64,000 nucleotides of DNA from Cololabis saira. Taxonomy: Eukaryota > Chordata > Actinopteri > Beloniformes > Belonidae. Under the pieces are notes generated by a model. The model was not told where the DNA came from, searched no databases, and saw only the letters and a list, made by a program, of their open reading frames with translations. The position numbers were made by a program, and so were the translations under genes. The stretch is taken from contig NC_084597.1 of NCBI RefSeq assembly GCF_033807715.1, positions 13,666,170-13,730,169 on the forward strand, written 5' to 3'. Shown here in pieces: positions 56,971 through 64,000 of the stretch (its first letter is position 1; every line of letters starts with the position of its first letter).

Positions 56971-57894
56971 AGGTATTGTGACATCATTTTTAAAATGCTT
57001 TTAACACTATTAAAAGTCTTGGCCAACATCCCTCAAATGTGTCTAAAAGGGTGTAACAAGAAAAACTTCACTCTAGTACTCCATTCCTGGCTTTTTATTA
57101 CAGTGTTTTTTTGCGCCGTGAAAAACGCTTCCTTTTCTCCCTTTCCTGTCAATCATTGCTCCGCTCCTCCTCCAAACCTCCTCCTCCAACCAACCGCTAC
57201 ACACTTCTGCCGGCGTCTCCACACACACGCGTGCACACCGACCACAAACACCCACACACACAGCCAAGACAGGGCGACTACAGCCCGGGGATGAAGTCCG
57301 TGCGCACACCGAACCGGACTTCTAACAGCGGCGTCGGAGAGTTAAGCCGGGAGCGACAGGCGAAGCATGCACAGAAAAGCAGTCCACCGCAAACAATCAT
57401 AAAAATAAAGGCATGCAAGCAGCAGTGTCCCCTTATCTTAAGTCCAGTCAGTGGCCGCGGGTCTTCTTAGCAGTTTTCCTCCGGTGATGAGAAGAGAAGA
57501 GGCTCTAAACAGCTCCGTGTTAAGCCTGATTTATGGTTCCGCGTTAAATCGACGCAGAGCCTACGCCGTAGGGTTCAGCGTACGGTGCGTGTCGCCGCGT
57601 AACCCTACGCAGTAGGCTCTGCGTCGGTGTAACGCGGAACCATAAATCAGCCTTTATGGTGCGCTGGAGAGGAGAGGAGGCAGGGAGCTGGGTGGAGGGG
57701 GCGGTGATTTAGCGGGTTTATACGTAACGACCCGCCAGCAAACCACATGCGCCGTTTTTGCATACCGTAGTTATGCGGAAAATCCCAGAAAGCACACAAT
57801 ACACTAAATGTTAAAAGTTGGGTGTAATTGATGTCAAGACACCCAACAAAACACAAAAAATCAAGAAAAATTTGTTTTTCATGTCACAATCCCT
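56971..57894. mobile_element. TTAA-flanked element, family D
   Basis: Left AGGTATTGTGACATCATTTT and right TTTTTCATGTCACAATCCCTT are inverted. TTAA at 56967-56970 and 57895-57898. Interior GC-rich with CACACACGCGTGCACACC. A family H MITE is nested at 57523-57653. Non-coding; piggyBac-like by target only. Confidence 0.82.
57523..57653. mobile_element. Palindromic MITE, family H, copy 5
   Basis: 131 bp, ends AGCCTGATTTATGGTTCCGC and GCGGAACCATAAATCAGCCT. TTA duplicated at 57520-57522 and 57654-57656. Arms contain CAGAGCCTACGCCGTAGG. The cleanest palindromic copy in the window. Confidence 0.88.
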
Positions 57895-57898
57895 TTAA

Positions 57899-59299
57899 GA
57901 CAAATTAATGCAGAATCCAGTTAATTCCATGGGATCCACACACACTTCTTGTTGCAACTGTATTTTAGGCCCACAAAAGTACTAATCCTAAAATAGAAAC
58001 AGCCACGACAGTTGGCATGTAGTCTATCCATCCATTATCTATATCTGTGTCTTTTTATTCTGGGGTTGGGGAAGTTTGCATCTTGTTTACATAAAAAAGG
58101 TTAATGCTCAAAGGCACTGATCTTTCCCCAGCTCTTTTTTTACATGCAGCTGAGCAGCTCTGAATTCTTGCCATCAGCTTTCTTTGTGCTGATGGATTTC
58201 ATCTCATTTAAAGCTACTCATCCCACTCCTGACACAGTTTCTGGATTGTTTATTGGGGTTAAGTACAGAACACATCCCCATCCAAAGAGTTCCACCTCTA
58301 ACCCGAGCGGTTTCACAAGACCAGGGGAGTAACCTGACTCCCAGGGGATTCACTCCTTTCCAACGCCATGGGAAGTCTGTGTGGGATGTGTGATAGGCTG
58401 AACTTTCTCTGGAGCAAACACAAAAAACTGACAAAGACAAGTATGATATTGTCTTTGTCGTAGAATTGTGCCGTCTTGCTCTTCACAAACACTGATATAA
58501 TGAATTTGATTGAAAAGACGCAGGAATTGGCCTGCAAGTATGAACAAATCAAGACTTGCTCTTCAAGGAACTGTTCCCTTATTTAGAACAACAAGGATCT
58601 CTGAAATTCAATGAGACACTCCTTCTGTTGGCACTGAGCACCACGTTTCAGCAAAACATGCACAGTCATAAACTGTAACAGTAAAATAAACTGTGAAATG
58701 CAGCTCTGCACATGTAGAGAAAAGTTATCCACGAAAACAGAAAATATGAGAGCTGCTTGATCAGTGGCCGGTACTCGTGCAAGCCAGGTCTCACAGACTT
58801 AGGATGCTTGTGCACTTCGACAGCCAATACGTATTTGATTAGAGAATTGTGTCATGGGGAATCAGACATTTAAACATATGACTACACTTACACGACTCAA
58901 CCCCCAAAGTGGACTAAGTTGAAACGGGAGTATGATAAGCGGGGGGGGGGTAGAGGGTTGATGCTCATGGCTCCCCGGGGAGCTGAGAAATGTCTCTGGT
59001 TTTCTCAGGACTGGACTGTTTTCATTTCTTCTCGTGGTAACACCATTAATATTCACATCTACAGCCCTCGATGCAAGTACATTAAAGTTCAAGTAGAGCA
59101 CATAGATTTTTTTAAATTGGCAATAAATTGTGAAGTAACACAAAAACAAAAGAAAATAAATGATGATTTTCACCAATGGGAAATAGTCAACACATCATCA
59201 ACACATTATTAGCTGATAGCAGGTCTCCAGAGGAGGCATCCATCCCTACTGACTCATGCATACCCTTATTTCTTTTTTACAAGAAAATACCAATACCCT
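57899..59299. other. No gene recognised
   Basis: AT-rich, with short frames at 58204-58552 and 58862-59212 that lack motifs. A G-run occurs at about 58941-58950. Confidence 0.45.
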
Positions 59300-59925
59300 T
59301 TAATAAGGAATTACCACTCTTTTCTCTTTTTACTGTTCAGTTGTTCAGTTAAATTTGTTGAAATTTCATGAACTAGTAGACCATAGTATTCTGCAAATTA
59401 TTTTTAAAGCTCATAAAAAAACTTTACCAATCAACATTCAGAAAAGATTTGAAAAAAAAAAAGCAAGTATAACTTAAAAGGAACAGAGATTTTTATAAAA
59501 CCAAGATGCAGGACAAAATTGATGGAACGTTGTGTTTCTGTGAAAGGAATCAATTTATGGAACAATCTGAACAAAGAAAACAAAGAATCCAAATCAAACA
59601 TTACATTCAAAAGAACAATTAAAGCCTGTATGTTAAGGAAATATAACGAAAAATGTTGAGTTTGATTGACATACCCGTAGGCGGTGGTAATTTTATTTAA
59701 TGTTATTTTAATTTTATTTTAGTTGTTTTTATTCACTTAGTTTTTTTTATTTATTTTTTTATTATTATTAATTTATGTTATTTGTGAAAGGGGCAGATCA
59801 GATAAGATTCTTCTTCTTTCTGCTCCCTTTTCATTCATAAGTTAGGAACATTTGTATTTGTGTTTGTATTAAATTGTTTTGTTTTTTGAATGAAATAAAG
59901 AATAAAATGAAATGAAATGAAAAAT
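59300..59925 (+). pseudogene. LINE RT end and 3' UTR
   Basis: At 59540-59660 the reading VSVKGINLWNNLNKENKESK then FKRTIKACML resembles the last RT-frame block of fish LINEs. The 3' end is AATAAAGAATAAAATGAAAT plus GAAAT repeats at about 59890-59922, a typical tail. It is 5' truncated. Confidence 0.65.
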
Positions 59926-60234
59926 GAGTTACTTGAACTTAGAATTTTCACCCGTTGGCATAGAAGCATCTAATGTCCCCCTTTACACAGCCAATTAGTT
60001 CCACCTCTGAAGCACCTTGATTGTGTCCCGCCGCACCAGGTGAATAGCACAGGAGGTGGGACAGCGTAACGTTTCTGCCTCAGCTGCACCACCTTGGGAG
60101 GTCGTTACTGGGGTCATGATAGGAGCATAATGAGGGCGGTGTGAATTGGCAATACAAGAAGGTGTAACGGTGGCATGAGAATGACTGCAAACTGTGCAGA
60201 GGATTAAATAGGTTAGTCCATGGAGACTGTAGAA

Positions 60235-60778
60235 CAGGGATTGGCAACCCAAAATGTTGAAAGAGCCATATTGGACCAAAAATGCAAAAAACAAATATGT
60301 CTGGAGCCGCAAAAAATGAAAAGTCTTTTATAAGCCTTAGAATGAAGGCAACACATGCTGCATGTAGCTATATTAGTTATAACTAGGGGAAGATTTTTTT
60401 TTTCATTATGCACTTGGAGAAAAAAGTCGAAATGTCGAGAAAAAAGTTGAAATGTCGAGATTAATGTTGAAGTACAATCTCGAGAAAAAAGTTGAAATGT
60501 TGAGGAAAAAGTCAAAATTTCGAGAAAAAAGTCAAAATTTCGAGGAAAAGTCAAAATGTTGAGAAAAAAGTTGAAATGTCGAGGAAATAGTCAAAATTTC
60601 GAGAAAAAAGTTGAAATGTTGAGATTACAAAGGAAATGAAACAGGAAGAAAAAAAAAGAAAAAGAAGAAGAAAAAAAGGAAAAAAAAAGGTCATACATTT
60701 TTGAAAAAGCTCCAGGAGCCACTAGGGCGGCGCTAAAGAGCCGCATGCGGCTCTAGAGCCGCGGGTTGCCGATCCCTG
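60235..60778. mobile_element. hAT MITE with perfect 8-bp target duplication
   Basis: Left CAGGGATTGGCAACCCAAAA, right GCGGGTTGCCGATCCCTG. Target duplication CTGTAGAA exact at 60227-60234 and 60779-60786. The right subterminal GAGCCGCATGCGGCTCTAGA is palindromic. 544 bp, non-coding; it holds a minisatellite at 60416-60620. Confidence 0.94.
60416..60620. repeat. ~19-20-bp minisatellite in hAT MITE
   Basis: About ten imperfect units of GAGAAAAAAGTCGAAATGTC, drifting to GTTGAAATG and GTCAAAATTTC. Confidence 0.9.
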
Positions 60779-60786
60779 CTGTAGAA

Positions 60787-61640
60787 GATGGCCCAGTAGG
60801 CTGTCTGACAGCAATGTTCTGGCATCCAAAAAAAAGAAAGAAATTAATATTAGAAAGCAGAGTGGAAACAAAGATGCAGAAAAAAATGTTTCAATTTGTA
60901 GAGCAGAGTGCTTGTGGACAGGCTGTATTTCAAACTGTGCCGCTCGACTTGGGCCACCAGCTAGTTAGTGAACGCTGCTTTTCTGTTTGTTAACCTGGAG
61001 GAGCTTCCTCAGGCGGAAGTCAGCCGGATCTCCCTCCCAGGGAAGTTCCCTCCTCCAGCTGCTGTAACATTGCAAACTATCAGCAGGGAAACTGAGGCCA
61101 GCCCAGCTGTGTCCACCTCAGGATGTCATTTTTTATTGGCGGGTTTTAGTGCTGTCCTATTTTCAGCACTCTGGATAAAACTGTCTGCTAAATCACTAAA
61201 TGTATGAAAACCATCCTCTTAACAACATATGTATCTAGAAATAAGCCATCTGGCTGCATGTGTGTACACAAAACAGTTGAAATGAGATATCAAGCCAAAG
61301 TTCACAAATGTAGTTAATAAAAAACTAAATCCAAACAACCTTTTCCCAACAGATATTAATGGTTCGGCAAATTGATCTGACTTATTTCAGTATCGTGGAT
61401 GTAAATGTGGTGTGCCAACGGTGGCTGCGTGTGTTTAAATTATGCTGCAACTGGTTTTATAATTAGCGTCAAACCTTATTTCATGCTATGCAATGATGTT
61501 TCAATGTCTCCGTAAAGCACTTTGAATCACCTTGTTGGTGAATTGTGATATACAAATAACATTTATATCAGGAAAGGTGCAAAAGGGACAGGCCCGGACG
61601 GATACACAATAAATATACAAGCCAAACCAAGGAATTAAGC
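60787..61640. other. No gene; LINE/SINE-like tail at 61513-61562
   Basis: Mostly unassigned. GTAAAGCACTTTGAATCACC then GAATTGTGATATACAAATAA near 61513-61562 is the form of a fish LINE/SINE 3' end. Confidence 0.5.
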
Positions 61641-62270
61641 AAATCTAGACGTTTATTTTATTTATTGTTGGCTTTGTCTCGAACACAACAAAACCCAATC
61701 AAATTAAAACCATCAAAATATAAAAAAAGCAAAACAATTTAACGTTCAAAAATAAAACACACAGCAAAACAATGTGTTCGAGAGGGAACAGGAGGAAGCA
61801 GAACGCTTATTTAGTCCTGTCCCTTCCTCACAATATCATATCATATAACCTATAAAAATAAAAATAAATTAAAAGAAAAGAAAAGAAAAGAAAAGAAGCA
61901 AAAAATAAATACAACACAAACAACCATAAACAAGATCAGTCATAATTGAACCGGTCTCCTACAATATCCTAAATTCAAGAGTCCAATCTCCCAGTCACCT
62001 CTACAATGATCCACGAACAGCCTTGAATGCAGGCAGTTATATTTGTATCATATATAATCCATCCCACAAAGAACAAAATAATGATCAAAGAAATAAATAT
62101 GTAAGGTAAATTACGTTCTTTAGAGGTCCCCATTTTTATACTTGTCAAGAATTGCTTTCTTGTATGTTTTTTTACTGTATAGAGTTAGTGCTTTGTTTGA
62201 TTTCATCATAAACCATTCCACAAAGTTACCCCACAGACTGATATGCACATGCTTTTAAGAGGAGTGCGTA
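61641..62270 (-). repeat. LINE 3' UTR, reverse orientation
   Basis: On the minus strand: complement of CAAAGTTACCCCACAGACTG, then a long UTR-like AT-rich stretch containing an (AAAAG)n run near 61875-61900, ending in the complement of GTTTATTTTATTTATTGTTG. The pattern matches fish LINE 3' regions ending in short repeats. No RT motif is visible. Confidence 0.5.
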
Positions 62271-62280
62271 CATAAAAAGT

Positions 62281-62570
62281 GCAGAAGGAGGTAAAGATTA
62301 ATGTGATGCAGGTGTGTCAATTAGTAACAGAACTCAGGTGTGACACACACAAAATACTCAAGTTGTGTTTAATCAAGCAGGAAGTGAAGCAAACCAAAGC
62401 GCAGAAAAAAACTCAAGTACACAATGAATCATACATGAATAACGAATGGAGGAATACGGAATAAGGAACTCAGGTCAATAATGACGAAACACAAAGACAA
62501 TGAACAAAAGACAAACAAGACTAGAGGAAATTATCAAAACATCCCATGAGAACTGTTACCTGTGACAGTT
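62281..62570. repeat. Possible fragment of a dispersed repeat
   Basis: GCAGGTGTGTCAATTAGTAA, then GGAACTCAGGTCAATAATGA and CTGTTACCTGTGACAG are of the type seen in the repeat at 52165-52436. Weak and short. Confidence 0.3.
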
Positions 62571-62867
62571 GGAGCTTGTAGTTTTCTGCATTTAGTTGTC
62601 AACTATATCCAGATATGATATCATTTTGCATTTTTAAATAATCTCAGAATTCAGTGGCCATTCAACAAAATATAATAACTTCATCACACTCGCATGACTC
62701 CACAGCACAAAAAGAGATCAAATGGTCACATCGAGCCAGTTTTTGTCTTGATGAATTTCTGCAAGCTTTGAGTGACGGTCAGCTGGAGGTGGCAGTCAGG
62801 AATGAGACACAGAGATCCAAATCACATCACACCCTAATGATTTATTTAGTTGAAATACACCAAAATT

Positions 62868-64000
62868 ACAGTTTTTTTTGATTGCTTACACACTAAAATT
62901 AAAAGTAGTACACTATTAGCAAAACCTTACACTCAAGAAGCTAAAACATCAGCCCATATTTGCACAACTATAAGCACATTGTCAACCTCACACTTGTTGC
63001 AAAACTCTACACACAGTGATTTTCAAAACACTAAACACACTAAACGTACATTAAACACAAAAATCTATCATAAAGTCACTTCTTTGCAATACCAAAGCAC
63101 TGACTGTCAAATTAGCACACCGTCCAACCAGTTGGTTCAACACAGTCATCAGGTGTGCAAACACTTGTTTGCTTAAATGTAGACACACCAATCAGGTGTA
63201 TCTACACTATAGAAAGCAGCAGGTGAGCTCATTGGTCTCCAAGCACAAGAGTCAGAGAAAGACTACAGTTTTTCTCGATTGCTTTGACACATTTTGCACA
63301 TCATGGGTCAACTTTATCTAATGCTCACACCTTCTTTGCACAGCAAGAGTCCTCTCTGGCGAATCGGTTAACTATTTCTCATTGCTTTCACACAATTTTC
63401 CTTGACTTTTACTGTAATACACTTTTCAAAACAGTTAACACACTTCTCACAAAGAGACACAAAACACAACTGATTTACCATGGCAACACATTGCAGACAC
63501 TTTGTAGCAGCCAATTGGAACTGCTCTCTCAATTCTAAAAATTATCAGCACCTGTGTGAACTCTCTTTGCAAAACAAAGCAAGTAGTCCTCAACCTATCA
63601 AAGAGGTCAATAGCTTGAAGTTGACACCATGGATCGAGGAGGACGTGGATGAGGACATGTGGCCTGATCGTCAGGCCCGTGTCGACAATGCGTAATTTTC
63701 CTGTATTTTTATTTTTTTCATATTTACAGGGTTTCATTTGATTGTGTTTCATTTACAGTACTTTCTTTGAGAATTGACCTTTGTTGTACTGCATATTGAA
63801 CCCTGTCATTTTGATTGCTTACAGTATGTGCATGTGACAAGTACTGCAATAAATATGTCTGTCAGAATCTTGACATTGTGTACACAGTAGAACAAATGTA
63901 AATCAATGGTGTTGACAGGAACTTCAGCAATACAAAAACAGACCTACAATATTTTACTGTATACACATTTTCTGATTTTACTGTAAATACTCTGTGACAG
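62868..64000 (+). mobile_element. IS630/Tc1-like element leaving the window
   Basis: ACAGTTTTTTTTGATTGCTT at about 62862 and ACAGTTTTTCTCGATTGCTT at 63266 are two related left ends, each followed by CACA-rich subterminal DNA. A start codon at 63629 is followed by MDRGGRG and a stop, resembling the Gly/Arg-rich start of a fish transposase. The window ends in sequence like CTGTAAATACTCTGTGACAG, subterminal in style. The catalytic part is not visible. Probably a non-autonomous or broken copy. Confidence 0.4.

Overview
The window reads as a teleost fish nuclear genome, most likely a spiny-rayed (percomorph) species. The evidence is the repeat content: an L2-type LINE ending in CGCTATATAAATAAAATTGA plus AATTG repeats, a tRNA-derived SINE, Tc1-like transposons with a CAGTGGGGCAAAAAA terminus, a chromodomain Ty3/Gypsy element, and many hAT, TTAA-flanked and TTA-flanked miniature transposons. 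I found no host protein gene, rRNA or functional tRNA that I could defend. The window looks like an intergenic or intronic transposon graveyard. Only one short minus-strand block (about 12.6-13.0 kb) might be a host exon or retrocopy.

Layout. 0-5 kb: an asymmetric inverted repeat, a TTAA MITE (2007-2346), a fish dispersed repeat, a Gypsy RT scrap and an L2 tail. 5.9-8.6 kb: two copies of an AGGGCCCGAGCAC repeat and a LINE 3' end. 8.6-11.7 kb: a hAT element with a perfect 8-bp target duplication, holding three further insertions. 12-19 kb: low-information sequence, a minus-strand L2/CR1-like LINE, a minus-strand Tc1 and another LINE 3' end. 19.2-20.9 kb: a Tc1 transposon whose transposase is split by a TTA-flanked MITE. 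21.9-24.3 kb: a second hAT that was partly tandem-duplicated after insertion. 25-29 kb: a LINE interrupted by a SINE and by a 1.6-kb element with TACCGTATTTTC ends. 30.5-33.3 kb: an internally deleted chromodomain Gypsy. 33.4-35.2 kb: two further non-LTR remnants. 37.5-38.2 kb: a second TACCGTATTTTC element. 40.8-43.4 kb: a composite of at least four transposons inside a LINE 5' region. 43.4-44.6 kb: the L2 RT. 45.5-47.4 kb: a TTAA element and a third hAT. 49.9-52.0 kb: a TTAA-type end, a 50-bp satellite and another TTAA MITE. 54-58 kb: three more DNA-element remnants. 59.3-64 kb: LINE 3' ends, a fourth hAT with perfect target duplication, and the start of an IS630/Tc1-like element that leaves the window.

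Nothing here works as a pathway. The value lies in insertion order, exact target duplications, and modules shared between unrelated element ends. Every transposase, RT and integrase segment seen carries stops, frameshifts or deletions. All family assignments come from reading translations and termini by eye, with no database search.
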